Notes under the pieces: model-generated
The model's input: only the letters and a program-made list of their open reading frames with translations
The model's database searches: none
Told to the model about the DNA's origin: nothing
Shown here: positions 1 through 8,513 of the stretch, one piece after another
How positions within the stretch are numbered: the stretch's first letter is position 1
Layout of the letters: each line of letters begins with the position of its first letter
NCBI RefSeq assembly: GCF_905220995.1
Contig: NZ_CAJNBJ010000021.1
Span: 62,001-126,000, forward strand
From: Nitrospira defluvii
GTDB taxonomy: Bacteria; Nitrospirota; Nitrospiria; Nitrospirales; Nitrospiraceae
Direction of reading: 5' to 3'
DNA: 64,000 nucleotides
Program-made: the position numbers and the translations under genes

Positions 1-171
1 CGCCGCTGCAGGCAGAACCGCCCCCGCACATGGTTTGTATCTGGTACGGGTCGACTATCAGGACACGCCTATCCCCAATCCCACGTAAGGAACTTTCCCC
101 TGAGACAGACGTGCCGACATTTGTTATAGTTTTGCCGACAATCCCCTCTCCACCTTCACAAGGAGTCGTCG

Positions 172-489
172 ATGAAACATCTGAGCACCGCCATTTTCTC
201 TATCCTGTTGGCAACTGTGTTGGTCACCCCGTCGCTGAGTTACGCGGGGGCACAGCAGAACAAAATGAAGACCTGCAATGCCGATGCGGACGCCAAGGGA
301 CTGAGCGGCGAAGGCAAGGGCGATGAGCGAAAGGCCTTCATGAAAGAATGTCTCTCGGCGAAGCCGGCCAAGGCGGCGGCAGGCGCCTCGCAGCAGAACA
401 AAATGGCGACGTGTAATAAGGAAGCAAAGGCCAAGAGTCTTGCCGGCGACGAACGGAAGAAGTTTATGAAGAGCTGCTTGTCGAACTAA
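172..489 (+). CDS. psiF: PsiF-repeat small secreted protein
   Basis: A 105-residue protein with a clear Sec signal peptide (residues 1-25, cleavage expected after SYA), so it is probably periplasmic. The mature part is two copies of the PsiF repeat, at about residues 27-62 and 72-104. Each copy has the pattern QQNKM..CN...AK.L, then ERK.FMK.CLS, with a pair of cysteines per repeat. PsiF was named in E. coli as phosphate-starvation inducible; its biochemical role is unknown. The ATG at 172 is supported by AAGGAG six bases upstream. The gene stands alone and converges on cysE. I found no convincing promoter or pho box in bases 1-171. Confidence 0.88.
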   Translation: MKHLSTAIFSILLATVLVTPSLSYAGAQQNKMKTCNADADAKGLSGEGKGDERKAFMKECLSAKPAKAAAGASQQNKMATCNKEAKAKSLAGDERKKFMKSCLSN

Positions 490-500
490 GGGGAGAGATG

Positions 501-535
501 TACTCCGGCGATATCCGCGTGGTGGAGCCGGAGTA
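501..535. terminator. Perfect 9-bp inverted repeat between convergent psiF and cysE
   Basis: TACTCCGGC (501-509) and GCCGGAGTA (527-535) are exact inverse complements around a 17-base loop. The hairpin lies 12 bases after the psiF stop and about 90 bases beyond the cysE stop on the other strand, so it could end transcription from both sides. There is no T-run after either arm, so a canonical intrinsic terminator is not shown. Confidence 0.4.
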
Positions 536-628
536 TGCCGACATTGATGTGGTTGGGCTGTGGCGCTCCGCGCCCTGACCGATCCGGTAACACTTGTTGG
601 GATAGCCTTCGAGGAAGGGGCCTCTGCG

Positions 629-1279
629 TTAACGAGACCGGTTGGAATCCTGGTTTTCGAGTTGCTTGCGCAACTCGATGAGTTCCATCTCCAGCGCGGC
701 GAATCGGTCGGCCGTGGGGTCCGGCATGTTGGTGTGATCCATCGTGGCATCCGGAAGCCGCTCGCCCTGTGATTTGATGATCCGGCCCGGCACGCCGATC
801 ACCGTGGAATTGGGCGGCACGGATTTCAGCACCACCGAGTTGGCCCCGATTTTCACGTTGTCGCCGATCGTGATGCCGCCCAAAATCTTGGCACCGGCCC
901 CGACCACCACATGATTGCCGAGCGTCGGGTGTCGCTTCCCGCGTTCCTTCCCTGTTCCACCCAGCGTCACGCCTTGGAACAGGGTGACATGGTCCCCAAC
1001 CTCCGCCGTCTCTCCGATCACCACCCCCATGCCATGGTCGATAAAAAACCCGCAGCCGATCTTGGCGGATGGATGGATTTCAATCCCGGTCAGCCAGCGG
1101 GCCAGTTGGGAGATCGCTCGCGGCAGGAACGGCACCTGATGCTCTTTCAGCCAATGCGCCAGCCGATAGGCCAGCAGCGCGTGAAATCCCGCATAGGTCA
1201 GGACGACCTCCAGCCTGCTGGTTGCGGCCGGATCGCGTTCAAACACCGCGTGGAGGTCCTGAGCAATGGCTTTCAACAT
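629..1279 (-). CDS. cysE: Serine O-acetyltransferase
   Basis: A 216-residue left-handed beta-helix acyltransferase that transfers acetyl from acetyl-CoA to L-serine, the first committed step of cysteine synthesis. It has an alpha-helical N-terminal part (about 1-60) and then the SAT hexapeptide core with [36 protein letters not shown] and [15 protein letters not shown]. The length matches the short bacterial SAT type. The C-terminal 35 residues are charged and probably helical ([14 protein letters not shown]). An upstream in-frame codon at 1378 would add 33 Arg-rich residues that overlap ispF and look like shadow translation, so the ATG at 1279 is preferred. It is the last gene of the fbp-to-cysE run, 37 bases after ispF. 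Confidence 0.93.
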   Translation of the reverse strand: MLKAIAQDLHAVFERDPAATSRLEVVLTYAGFHALLAYRLAHWLKEHQVPFLPRAISQLARWLTGIEIHPSAKIGCGFFIDHGMGVVIGETAEVGDHVTLFQGVTLGGTGKERGKRHPTLGNHVVVGAGAKILGGITIGDNVKIGANSVVLKSVPPNSTVIGVPGRIIKSQGERLPDATMDHTNMPDPTADRFAALEMELIELRKQLENQDSNRSR

Positions 1280-1316
1280 TGTGATAAGGAATGGGGCTCG
1301 ACGTCGCGACCGGCTC

Positions 1317-1799
1317 CTATGCCCGTTCGATGAGACACACGGCCTGAGCGGCAATCGCCTCTTCGCGTCCCACCGCATCCAACCCCTCGCCGCTCTTGAC
1401 CTTCACGTTCACAAGATCCGGTTCGACCCGCAACACTCCGGCGATGATCGTTTGCATCGATGACAGATGCGCGCTCAGCCGAGGCGCCTGGGCGATGATG
1501 GTACTGTCCACATTGGCCAGTCGATAGCCCTTTGCCCGCAACTTTCCGACAACGTCGTCCAGCAACTTGAGGCTGGAGATATTCTTGAATCGTTGATCGG
1601 AACTCGGATAGTGGCGACCGAGATCCCCTTCTCCCATGGCGCCCAGGAGGGCATCGCAAATGGCGTGCACAAGGGCGTCGGAATCGGAATGCCCTTGCAG
1701 GCCTTTATGATGCGGAATCTCGAGCCCGCCGAGAATCAGCTTTCGTCCTGCAACCAAGGGATGAATATCCCATCCGCACCCCACGCGTACCGACGTCAT
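1317..1799 (-). CDS. ispF: 2-C-methyl-D-erythritol 2,4-cyclodiphosphate synthase
   Basis: A 160-residue enzyme of the MEP isoprenoid pathway, which cyclises CDP-ME 2-phosphate to MEcPP and releases CMP. The divalent metal site is visible as D11 and H13 (GWDIH) and the histidine at about residue 45 after [16 protein letters not shown] and the C-terminal [18 protein letters not shown] are further family motifs. Length is normal for the trimeric enzyme. Its ATG overlaps the ispD stop by four bases (ATGA), which implies translational coupling of two consecutive-pathway enzymes. Confidence 0.95.
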   Translation of the reverse strand: MTSVRVGCGWDIHPLVAGRKLILGGLEIPHHKGLQGHSDSDALVHAICDALLGAMGEGDLGRHYPSSDQRFKNISSLKLLDDVVGKLRAKGYRLANVDSTIIAQAPRLSAHLSSMQTIIAGVLRVEPDLVNVKVKSGEGLDAVGREEAIAAQAVCLIERA

Positions 1800-2551
1800 T
1801 CTGCACTCCTCGCCGCCGTACGTGAGCGGAGAATTGCCTCTCCGATCACGAGATCTTCCGGCCTTGTCACCTTGATGTTTTCTCCGCTGCCCTCAACCAC
1901 AACAACCGGTTTTCCGAGCATTTCTATGAGATGCGCGTCATCTGTGGCCTGCACGCCGCCCAGCAGGCCCTTACGATGGCCTTCCTCCAACCACTCACGG
2001 CGGAAGGCTTGCGGGGTTTGCGCAAGCCAGAGGGGCCGACGATCCACCGTCCGTTCGATCACCCCTCCCGCGCCTACGTATTTGACCGTGTCGCGCATCG
2101 GCAGGGCGATGATTGCAGCCCCATGCTTGACGGCGGCCTCCACCACCTCACGAATCATGGTGTCCGTCAGGAATGGCCGTACCGCATCGTGCACAAGGAC
2201 AATCTCCGTCTCAGGGTCCACTTCCGCCAGGGCATGGCGGACGGAATCCTGCCGCTGCTCCCCACCCGGCACCACCTTGGTAACCTTGGGAAAGTCCCCC
2301 GTCGCCACGATGTGATCGAGGCAATATTGACGTTCGGATTGCGGGACGGCCAGGATGATCTCGTGGATGACCGGCGAAGCCTGGAGCACGGTGAGCGACT
2401 GCGCCAGGATGGGGCGGCCACCAAGGGTGAGAAATTGCTTCGGGATGTGGCCTCCCATCCGAAGGCCACGTCCGGCCGCGGGAACCAGCGCCACTGTTCG
2501 CGGCCCTGTTTGTACAGAATCAGATTTACGAACAGACACAGATCGACTCAT
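1796..2551 (-). CDS. ispD: 2-C-methyl-D-erythritol 4-phosphate cytidylyltransferase
   Basis: A 251-residue nucleotidyltransferase that makes CDP-ME from MEP and CTP. The CTP-binding loop is PAAGRGLRMGG followed by PKQFLTLGGRPIL; VLVHDAVRPF and the RDTVK segment are the other family signatures. The N-terminus carries about 20 extra, Ser/Arg-rich residues before the core. The ATG at 2551 is chosen over a TTG two codons upstream, and no strong Shine-Dalgarno sequence is seen. It lies 101 bases after the PIN-TRAM gene and is fused translationally to ispF. Confidence 0.94.
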   Translation of the reverse strand: MSRSVSVRKSDSVQTGPRTVALVPAAGRGLRMGGHIPKQFLTLGGRPILAQSLTVLQASPVIHEIILAVPQSERQYCLDHIVATGDFPKVTKVVPGGEQRQDSVRHALAEVDPETEIVLVHDAVRPFLTDTMIREVVEAAVKHGAAIIALPMRDTVKYVGAGGVIERTVDRRPLWLAQTPQAFRREWLEEGHRKGLLGGVQATDDAHLIEMLGKPVVVVEGSGENIKVTRPEDLVIGEAILRSRTAARSAE

Positions 2552-2652
2552 CGACAAGGGAAACGGAACAGACGCGGCGATATCTCTGCCGATCAGCCGA
2601 TCGATGTGGGCGATCGGGCCGAGCCCGTCCGTCGCCCCTCTTGCTCACCCTG

Positions 2653-3678
2653 CTACCCACGCGCAACCTGATACTCTTCGCGCTCTGACTCTTCCTTTAG
2701 ACGAGTAAAAATCATGCGCCCCGCCGTCGTTTGAAGCACGCTGGTGACCGTCACATCCACATTGCGGCCGATGCAGCGGCGAGCGTTGTCCACAACGATC
2801 ATCGTGCCGTCATCCAGATAGGCCACGCCCTGCCCGGCTTCCTTGCCTTCCTTCAACACGAAGACGCGAATCGTTTCTCCGGGAAGCACCACCGGCCGCA
2901 GAGCATTGCAGAGTTCATTGATGTTCAACACACGAACACCCTGCAGTTCTGCCACTTTGTTCAAATTCAAATCATTGGTGACAATCCGTCCGCCCACCTT
3001 CTTGGCCAACACCACGAGCTTGGCGTCGACTTCCTTCACATGCGGAAAGTCTTCCTCGACGATGCGCACGTCGACATCAGGCATTTTCTGAATCTTGTTC
3101 AGAATATCCAACCCTCGGCGACCCCGCGCCCGCTTGAGTGAATCGGACGAATCCGCGATGTGCTGCAACTCATGCAAGATGAAATGCGGAACCAGAAACG
3201 GACCTTCGAGAAAACCTGTCTCGCACAAATCCGCAACCCGGCCGTCGATGATCACACTCGTATCCAATACCTTGAGGCAGGCCGTCGAGGCACTCGACGA
3301 GGACGCCCCTTGTGGTGCCGAAGGAAACTGCTCGTTTCCAAACCGCGCCCCCATGGCGAGTCCCAGGTAGGGAAACCCCAACAGGAACACCAACCCCCCG
3401 ATATGGAACAGAAAGGTTTCCACGTCGAAGACCGCGCTCCCGACCCATTCCACCAATCCCGTGAGCACTAAGCCACCGGCCAGCCCGACCGCACCACCGA
3501 CAATAATTCCCAATGAAAGTCTGCGAAGCGCATATTCGCCGGCCAGAATGAGGCTGCCGGCCACCGCACCCATCCCCAACCCCATGAGCAGAAACCCCCG
3601 ACTAGGATCCTCGGCCCGCAAAAACAGGGCCATTCCTGCAAGAGCGCTGAGAAGAACAAATATGGCCCGTGCTACCAT
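2653..3678 (-). CDS. PIN-TRAM domain integral membrane protein (YacL-like)
   Basis: A 341-residue protein. Residues about 1-115 form four hydrophobic segments. A PIN nuclease fold follows, starting at VLDTSVIIDGRVADL with acidic residues typical of the PIN active site (DTS, the glutamate in ILHELQ, and VTNDLNLNK). A TRAM RNA-binding domain (GETIRVFVLKEGKEAGQGV) lies at the C-terminus. This is the YacL architecture, commonly found beside ispD/ispF, and its physiological substrate is unclear. The ATG at 3678 is chosen because AGGAGG lies eight bases upstream; the longer ORF would begin with a poor candidate start overlapping htrA. Confidence 0.88.
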   Translation of the reverse strand: MVARAIFVLLSALAGMALFLRAEDPSRGFLLMGLGMGAVAGSLILAGEYALRRLSLGIIVGGAVGLAGGLVLTGLVEWVGSAVFDVETFLFHIGGLVFLLGFPYLGLAMGARFGNEQFPSAPQGASSSSASTACLKVLDTSVIIDGRVADLCETGFLEGPFLVPHFILHELQHIADSSDSLKRARGRRGLDILNKIQKMPDVDVRIVEEDFPHVKEVDAKLVVLAKKVGGRIVTNDLNLNKVAELQGVRVLNINELCNALRPVVLPGETIRVFVLKEGKEAGQGVAYLDDGTMIVVDNARRCIGRNVDVTVTSVLQTTAGRMIFTRLKEESEREEYQVARG

Positions 3679-3686
3679 ACTGTCTT

Positions 3687-3692
3687 CCTCCT
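3687..3692 (-). promoter_or_regulatory. Shine-Dalgarno sequence fixing the PIN-TRAM start
   Basis: AGGAGG on the minus strand, eight bases before the ATG at 3678. It decides between this start and an in-frame upstream codon at 3732, which would place the start inside the end of htrA. Confidence 0.75.
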
Positions 3693-3728
3693 CTCTGTGA
3701 TTGGCCTCAAACGGACGATTCGAAGCAA

Positions 3729-5285
3729 TCACGGCCTCAGCGTCAGATAAATGGCTCGCCCCTGCCGTCTCAGCAGGAGCAACACCGCCTGGTCCTTCGG
3801 CAGATTTGCAGCAACCTGTTCGTACGACTTGACCGTTCCCACCGACTTGCGATTCACCTCCAGTACGAGATCCCCTTCACGCACACCGGCCTCTTCCGCA
3901 GGGCTGCCGGGTTTGACCCGGACCACCACCACACCGCGATCACTCCCCTTCAATCCGTACCGGCCGGCAAGTTCCGTGTTCAGGTCCCTGACCTCGATAT
4001 CGGAGAGCAGTCCCGCCGGCGCCACCGATTCCCCGCCCTCTTCCACACCGGCTTGCGCCAGATTCTTGGGTTGCTCGGCGATGGTCAGATCGATGGACTT
4101 CGCCTTTTTCTCGCGGATAATTTTGACGGTGACCTTCTTCCCGACATTCGTTTGGGCGACGGCATTGCGGAGGTGCGCCGGTGAATCCATGGGTTTGCCG
4201 TCATACTCCACGATGACATCGCCGCGCTCGAACCCTGCCTTCTTGGCCGGGCTGTCATCCATGACATCACTGACCAACACACCCTTCACATCTTTCGGCA
4301 CACCGAATTGGGAAGACAGTTCGGGCGTCAGTTCCTGGATGGAGACGCCCAACCAGCCTCGTACGACTTTGCCGTGTTGAACCAACTGGTCCATGATGGA
4401 ATGGGCCATGTTGCTCGGCACCGCGAAACCGATCCCCATGTTTCCACCACTCTGGCTATAGATGGCGGTGTTGATGCCGACCAGTTCGCCGCGCACGTTC
4501 ACTAACGCGCCGCCGGAATTGCCGGGGTTGATGGCCGCATCGGTCTGGATGAAGTCCTCGTATTCGGCGATCCCGGCCGCACGCCCGAGGGCGCTGACGA
4601 TCCCCAATGTGACGGTCTGCGTGAGGCCGAACGGATTCCCGACCGCCAACACAAACTCTCCGACTTCCAGTTTGTCGGAGTCGGCCCAGGCCACGGTCGG
4701 CAATCCAGTCGCCTCGATTTTCAGCACCGCCACATCGGTCTTGGCATCCGTTCCGACCAGTTTCGCCTTGAACTCGCGTTTGTCGGACAAGAACACTTTG
4801 ATGTCGTCGGCCTTGTTCACCACGTGATTGTTGGTGATGATCAACCCGTTGGCATCGACGATCACTCCCGATCCCAGTCCCCGCTCTTTCCGTTCCTTCG
4901 GGGCCTCGAAGCGCTTCATCCATTCTTCGCCGAAAAATCGCCGGAAGAACGGATCTTCGAACGGCGTGCCCTTGCCTTCCTCGCTCGATCCGTTCCGCGT
5001 CGCAAAAATATTCACCACGGCCGGCTTCACGGCCTTGGCGACGTCGACAAAACTCTGTCCGCCGGCACCGGGCAGGCTGGGCTGCACCGCGGTCGAGACC
5101 GGTCGGGGAACAGGAGCGGGAGCCGTTGGAGGAACGGAGTCCGGAACGGCATGACCGGTCGGCAACCACCCCAGATCGGAGGTGAGAACTACGCCGATTA
5201 GTACCCCCGCCGCCAGCAGCATCGCGGGAAAGATCCAGGCCCGCGTCGAAGGGCGCGGTTCAGTTGGTAGACGAAGGTCATCCAT
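3729..5285 (-). CDS. degP: HtrA/DegP-family periplasmic serine protease with two PDZ domains
   Basis: A 518-residue envelope quality-control protease. An N-terminal membrane anchor or uncleaved signal (about 18-36) precedes a Pro-rich linker. The trypsin-like domain holds the triad H154 (TNNHVV), D184 (KTDVAVLKI) and S257 (GNSGGALVN). Two PDZ domains follow (about 300-390 and 415-510). The charged loop after the first strand (EDPFFRRFFG) is typical of the Do family. The ATG at 5285 is used rather than the TTG two codons earlier. It sits 27 bases after fbaB and 50 before the PIN-TRAM gene. DegP, DegQ or DegS orthology cannot be settled from sequence alone; two PDZ domains favour DegP/DegQ. Confidence 0.93.
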   Translation of the reverse strand: MDDLRLPTEPRPSTRAWIFPAMLLAAGVLIGVVLTSDLGWLPTGHAVPDSVPPTAPAPVPRPVSTAVQPSLPGAGGQSFVDVAKAVKPAVVNIFATRNGSSEEGKGTPFEDPFFRRFFGEEWMKRFEAPKERKERGLGSGVIVDANGLIITNNHVVNKADDIKVFLSDKREFKAKLVGTDAKTDVAVLKIEATGLPTVAWADSDKLEVGEFVLAVGNPFGLTQTVTLGIVSALGRAAGIAEYEDFIQTDAAINPGNSGGALVNVRGELVGINTAIYSQSGGNMGIGFAVPSNMAHSIMDQLVQHGKVVRGWLGVSIQELTPELSSQFGVPKDVKGVLVSDVMDDSPAKKAGFERGDVIVEYDGKPMDSPAHLRNAVAQTNVGKKVTVKIIREKKAKSIDLTIAEQPKNLAQAGVEEGGESVAPAGLLSDIEVRDLNTELAGRYGLKGSDRGVVVVRVKPGSPAEEAGVREGDLVLEVNRKSVGTVKSYEQVAANLPKDQAVLLLLRRQGRAIYLTLRP

Positions 5286-5312
5286 GGTCAATCCGGTCGG
5301 ATAGGTCTCCGA

Positions 5313-6236
5313 TTAGGGCTTCTCGCCGGCGTACAACGCCATAATCGTGTTCAGGAACTTCACGGCTTCCGCTTTCGGCCGCTGGAACGAATTGCGTCCG
5401 ATGATCGAACCGAATCCCCCGCCGTCACGAATCGCGCGCACTTCGTCGAAGACCGTCTTTTCATCGCTCTTCGCCCCGCCGGAGAAAATGACGATCCGTC
5501 GCCCGTCGAACGAACTCTGCACGATATGCTTCACTCGTTCGGCCAAGGTCGCGGCAGGAATCTTCTCCGCCTCATACACCTTCTTGGCCGCAGCCTGCTC
5601 CAGATGGGCCGTGGGTAATTTAACCTTGATGATATGCGCGCCCAACTGCGCGGCAATCTGGGCGGCATAGGCCACGACGTCCAAGGCGGTCTCGCCCTCT
5701 TTGCTTAACGCCGATCCTCGCGGATAGGACCAGACCACGACGGCCAGGCCGCAACTTTTGGCTTCCGCCGCGATCGCGCGCAACTGTTCATACATCGGGT
5801 TGCAATGAGAAGAGCCGGGATAAATCGTGAACCCCACCGCCGAACAGCCCAGACGCAACGCGTCCTGCACGCTGCCCGTGACCGACGGGAGCGGATCCTT
5901 CTCATCGTGCAACACATCGTGGTTGTTCAGCTTGAGGATGAGCGGAATCCGGCCGGCAAAGTGGCTGGCACCGGCCTCGATGAATCCCAGCGGCGCCGCA
6001 TAGGCGTTGCAGCCGGCATCGATCGCCAATTGAAAATGATAGTGCGGATGATAGCCTCCGGGATTCGGAGCAAAGCTTCTCGCCGGGCCATGCTCGAATC
6101 CCTGATCGACCGGCAGAATGACCAACTTGCCCGTCCCCGCCAGTTTGCCTGCGTTCAGCAGCCGGGCGATGTTCGTCTTCGTGCCCGCATTGTCACTCTC
6201 GTACCAGCTCACAATTTCCTGGACCCGATTGCTCAT
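5313..6236 (-). CDS. fbaB: Class I fructose-bisphosphate aldolase, DhnA/FbaB type
   Basis: A 307-residue Schiff-base aldolase of the archaeal/DhnA type, which interconverts fructose 1,6-bisphosphate with DHAP and glyceraldehyde 3-phosphate. Recognised by LPVDQGFEHGP near residue 41, KLNNHDVLHD, GFTIYPGSS, the VWSYPRG segment, and HIIKVKLPT with the expected Schiff-base lysine (K204 or K206). The late FSGGAKSDE phosphate-binding loop is also present. The ATG at 6236 follows GGGAGG at good spacing; a TTG two codons upstream is less likely. It lies 36 bases after fbp, so the pair would act together in gluconeogenesis or autotrophic sugar synthesis. Confidence 0.94.
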   Translation of the reverse strand: MSNRVQEIVSWYESDNAGTKTNIARLLNAGKLAGTGKLVILPVDQGFEHGPARSFAPNPGGYHPHYHFQLAIDAGCNAYAAPLGFIEAGASHFAGRIPLILKLNNHDVLHDEKDPLPSVTGSVQDALRLGCSAVGFTIYPGSSHCNPMYEQLRAIAAEAKSCGLAVVVWSYPRGSALSKEGETALDVVAYAAQIAAQLGAHIIKVKLPTAHLEQAAAKKVYEAEKIPAATLAERVKHIVQSSFDGRRIVIFSGGAKSDEKTVFDEVRAIRDGGGFGSIIGRNSFQRPKAEAVKFLNTIMALYAGEKP

Positions 6237-6272
6237 AATCAACCTCCCAACAAACCTCGGTCACATTAGTCG

Positions 6273-7277
6273 TTACGCACGTCCTTGAATAGAGGCCTCC
6301 GCCTGTTCCACGTCTTCGGCACTGCCGATGATGAGCGGCACCCGCTGATGGAGCGCCTTGGGCTCCAGGTCCAGGATGCGCTCGGTCCCGGTGCTCGCTT
6401 TCCCGCCGGCATGCTCCACCACCATGGCCATCGGATTGGCCTCATAGAGCAATCGCAGCTTCCCCTCCGGCTTATCGATCTCCCCTGGGTAGAGATAAAT
6501 CCCGCCGCCCAGCAGAATCCGATGCACATCCGCGACCAAACAACCAGAATATCTGGCGCTGTAGGGCCGCCCGGCCGCCTTGTCGTTCACTTTCAACGCA
6601 TCGACATATTTCTGGGTCCCCGGCAACCAGCGGTGGTAGTTGCCCTCGTTCGCCGCATAGACCTTGCCTTTCTTCGGAATCCGGATATTTTCGTGCGACA
6701 GCAGATACTCACCGATGGACGGGTCCAGCGTGAACCCGTGCACCCGCTGACCGACGCTGAACACCAGCATCGTGCTCGATCCGAACAGCAAATACCCGGC
6801 CGCCACCTGCTCGGTCCCCTTCCGGAATAATTCCGCTTCCGCCGGGAGCCGCCCACGGCCATCGTGTTTCAAGATCGAAAAAATCGCTCCGAGGGGCATG
6901 TTGACGTCGGTATTCGAAGACCCGTCCAAGGGATCGAACAGCAACATGTACTTGCCCTTCGGCCAATGCTGCGGCAGTTGAATCGGCTTTTCCATCTCTT
7001 CCGATGCCAGCACGCACACGAGACCGCTGTGCTCGAACACCCGGAGAAACGTGTCGTTGGCGATCATATCCAGCCGCTTCACAACCTCGCCCTGCACGTT
7101 GGTTTCCCCGGTGGTGCCAAGGACGTCGATCAATCCCGCCCGGCGAAGGTCATGGGCGATCAATTTGCCGACCAGCCCGATTTGGGTCAAGAGGACGGAA
7201 AACTCCCCGGTGGCCTCCGGGTAGGCAGTCTGCTGCTCGATGATAAATCGGCTTAAGGTGACTGGGAATTTCGCCAT
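6273..7277 (-). CDS. fbp: Class I fructose-1,6-bisphosphatase
   Basis: A 334-residue enzyme that hydrolyses fructose 1,6-bisphosphate to fructose 6-phosphate. The class I metal and phosphate site is plain: LFDPLDGSSN followed by TDVNMPLGAIFSI. The C-terminal substrate part has ARYSGCLVADVHR, GGIYLYPG and LLYEANPMAMV. Length matches bacterial class I enzymes. The start follows GAGGA nine bases upstream. It is the first gene of the run that continues through fbaB, and it has its own promoter-like sequence and structured leader (see 7324-7349 and 7368-7396). Confidence 0.95.
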   Translation of the reverse strand: MAKFPVTLSRFIIEQQTAYPEATGEFSVLLTQIGLVGKLIAHDLRRAGLIDVLGTTGETNVQGEVVKRLDMIANDTFLRVFEHSGLVCVLASEEMEKPIQLPQHWPKGKYMLLFDPLDGSSNTDVNMPLGAIFSILKHDGRGRLPAEAELFRKGTEQVAAGYLLFGSSTMLVFSVGQRVHGFTLDPSIGEYLLSHENIRIPKKGKVYAANEGNYHRWLPGTQKYVDALKVNDKAAGRPYSARYSGCLVADVHRILLGGGIYLYPGEIDKPEGKLRLLYEANPMAMVVEHAGGKASTGTERILDLEPKALHQRVPLIIGSAEDVEQAEASIQGRA

Positions 7278-7323
7278 GCTTCGGATTCCTCATGAAACTG
7301 GGAACGACGGGTCGAAAACGACA

Positions 7324-7349
7324 AGGGCTTCGGACAGAGCCGAAGCCCT
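7324..7349 (-). promoter_or_regulatory. Terminator-like hairpin in the fbp leader
   Basis: On the minus strand AGGGCTTCGG pairs perfectly with CCGAAGCCCT over ten base pairs with a six-base loop, and TTGTCGTTTTC follows. It lies between the predicted fbp transcription start (about 7361) and the fbp ATG. It could terminate read-through from the manB-DUF3108 transcript, or attenuate fbp. The octamer TCCGAAGC in its descending arm recurs directly before the fbp start codon (7278-7285), so an alternative pairing exists. Confidence 0.6.
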
Positions 7350-7367
7350 ACCCACGAACGTGGCGTG

Positions 7368-7396
7368 ATTATAGCGGTTTCCGGCCAAGCGAGCAA
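7368..7396 (-). promoter_or_regulatory. Sigma70-type promoter of fbp
   Basis: TTGCTC (7391-7396), a 17-base spacer and a perfect TATAAT (7368-7373) on the minus strand. Transcription would begin near 7361 and give a leader of about 84 bases before fbp. Spacing and the -10 element are ideal; the -35 keeps only TTG plus one base of the consensus. Confidence 0.7.
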
Positions 7397-7412
7397 ACCA
7401 CAGTGGAGCGAT

Positions 7413-7685
7413 TAGCAGGATGCGGAAAAAGTCCGCCAGCGGCGTTCTCGCGTCACTGCGAGACTCACCCTACCGCTAGAGTACGATTCGCCTCTGGGAC
7501 ACTGGGCGCTCACCGGCTCGCGCCCGTCCGCAAACGTGACGCTCCTTCTTCGTCGCGTCGCGGACCTCGCTGCGGCATTGCTGGACAGCCTTTTTGCGCA
7601 CCACGCGGGTCGTGATGACGCGAGACGCCACGTGACGCTGAGTGCGAGCGATGACACATGAAGTACATTGTTCCACAACCAGTTA
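7413..7685. repeat. Dispersed MITE-like repeat, copy 1
   Basis: A noncoding element beginning TAGCAGGATGCGGAAAAAG on the plus strand and ending with an imperfect inverted copy of that end (minus strand TAACTGGTTGTGGAACAA). It contains a 69-base core (7532-7600) that recurs inverted at 31611-31679 with about three differences by hand alignment. The first 39 bases recur in copy 2 with one difference and in copy 3 with about five. The right end coincides with the stop codon of the DUF3108 gene. Short ORFs inside it are shared by translation only because the DNA is repeated. It fills most of the 405-base gap between fbp and the DUF3108 gene. Confidence 0.85.
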
Positions 7686-8513
7686 GGGCCGCGCGACGGT
7701 TCCATACCCCTCGGTCAATTCAGCCACAATCGACCCGATGACGACTTTGGCCTTCATGCGGACCGGCACGCGGTGCTCATCGGTGGTGAACCAGACTCGG
7801 ATATTGCCTTCGTTGAGAAAAATGCCCTGGAACGGCATGATCACGACCACCCGGGCCGTTTCTCTCTTCCCCCAGGGACCCTCCACTGTTTCAAGGCCTT
7901 CGACCCGCACGTCCATCTTGTAGTTTTTCTTGTCGTGGTGAACGGTCAGAGCCAGTGCGGCTCCCGGAACAAAGGGCAGTACCTTGCGAACGTAATACAA
8001 ACAGGACATGGCATCCTGGACGTCGGGCGGGATGGCCAGTTCGTCGGTTTTGCCGTCCTTCACCGCGGTCACCAGGCCTTCGCTGTGTCGAAAGGTATAG
8101 TCGAAGTCGTTGAAACGTTTGCCCTCTCGTCGCGCAAAGGTCATGTGCCTGGGAAGAAACGACTCCAGATCGACCTGGGACACCCCACGATTGTCGACGG
8201 GATAAAACTTCGTCACCGTGGGGCTCGACCTAGCCGTCATGCGCAGCGTGAGCTGCGGCTTGCCCCGGTCGTCGGCACCTTCCTGCACGACCATGGTGGC
8301 AATGCCCGCGCGCATGCCCAACCAGGTCACGTCGTAGGCCAGGCGTTCACCGTTTGAGAAGGGCAAGGAAACGGAGTCGGAAGATGTTCGCCCAGGGCTG
8401 GTCTCTGCCGCGCCCCTTGTCGGAAACATGGAGACGGCGAGCAGGGCCGCCAGCAGACACAGAATTGGACTGATTCGAGCAGGAAGGGAGATCAGCCTAT
8501 ATAGCCAGGACAC
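7683..8513 (-). CDS. DUF3108 domain secreted protein
   Basis: A 276-residue protein with a signal peptide (hydrophobic 15-30, then RGAAE). The mature part fits DUF3108: FSNGERLAYDVTWLGMRAG near the start, then a beta-rich body with a PVDNRG segment, FDYTFRHSEGL and IRVWFTTDEHRVPVRMKAKV at the end. The family's function is unknown; it resembles periplasmic or outer-membrane-associated beta-sheet proteins. It starts with GTG and overlaps the manB stop by 17 bases, so it is co-translated with GDP-mannose precursor genes. Its TAA stop lies at the edge of repeat copy 1. Confidence 0.82.
   Translation of the reverse strand: MSWLYRLISLPARISPILCLLAALLAVSMFPTRGAAETSPGRTSSDSVSLPFSNGERLAYDVTWLGMRAGIATMVVQEGADDRGKPQLTLRMTARSSPTVTKFYPVDNRGVSQVDLESFLPRHMTFARREGKRFNDFDYTFRHSEGLVTAVKDGKTDELAIPPDVQDAMSCLYYVRKVLPFVPGAALALTVHHDKKNYKMDVRVEGLETVEGPWGKRETARVVVIMPFQGIFLNEGNIRVWFTTDEHRVPVRMKAKVVIGSIVAELTEGYGTVARP

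Noticed and set aside
30-326. Plus-strand ORF of 98 codons overlapping psiF
   Set aside because: Out of frame with psiF, no motif, no Shine-Dalgarno; psiF has a signal peptide and a strong ribosome-binding site.
7476-7676. Short minus-strand ORF (66 residues) inside repeat copy 1, whose translation is partly shared with a plus-strand ORF at 31562-31774 (KERHVC region)
   Set aside because: The similarity comes from the DNA repeat itself. The ORFs have different starts, ends and flanking sequence, and no ribosome-binding site. They are probably spurious even if annotated elsewhere as hypothetical proteins.
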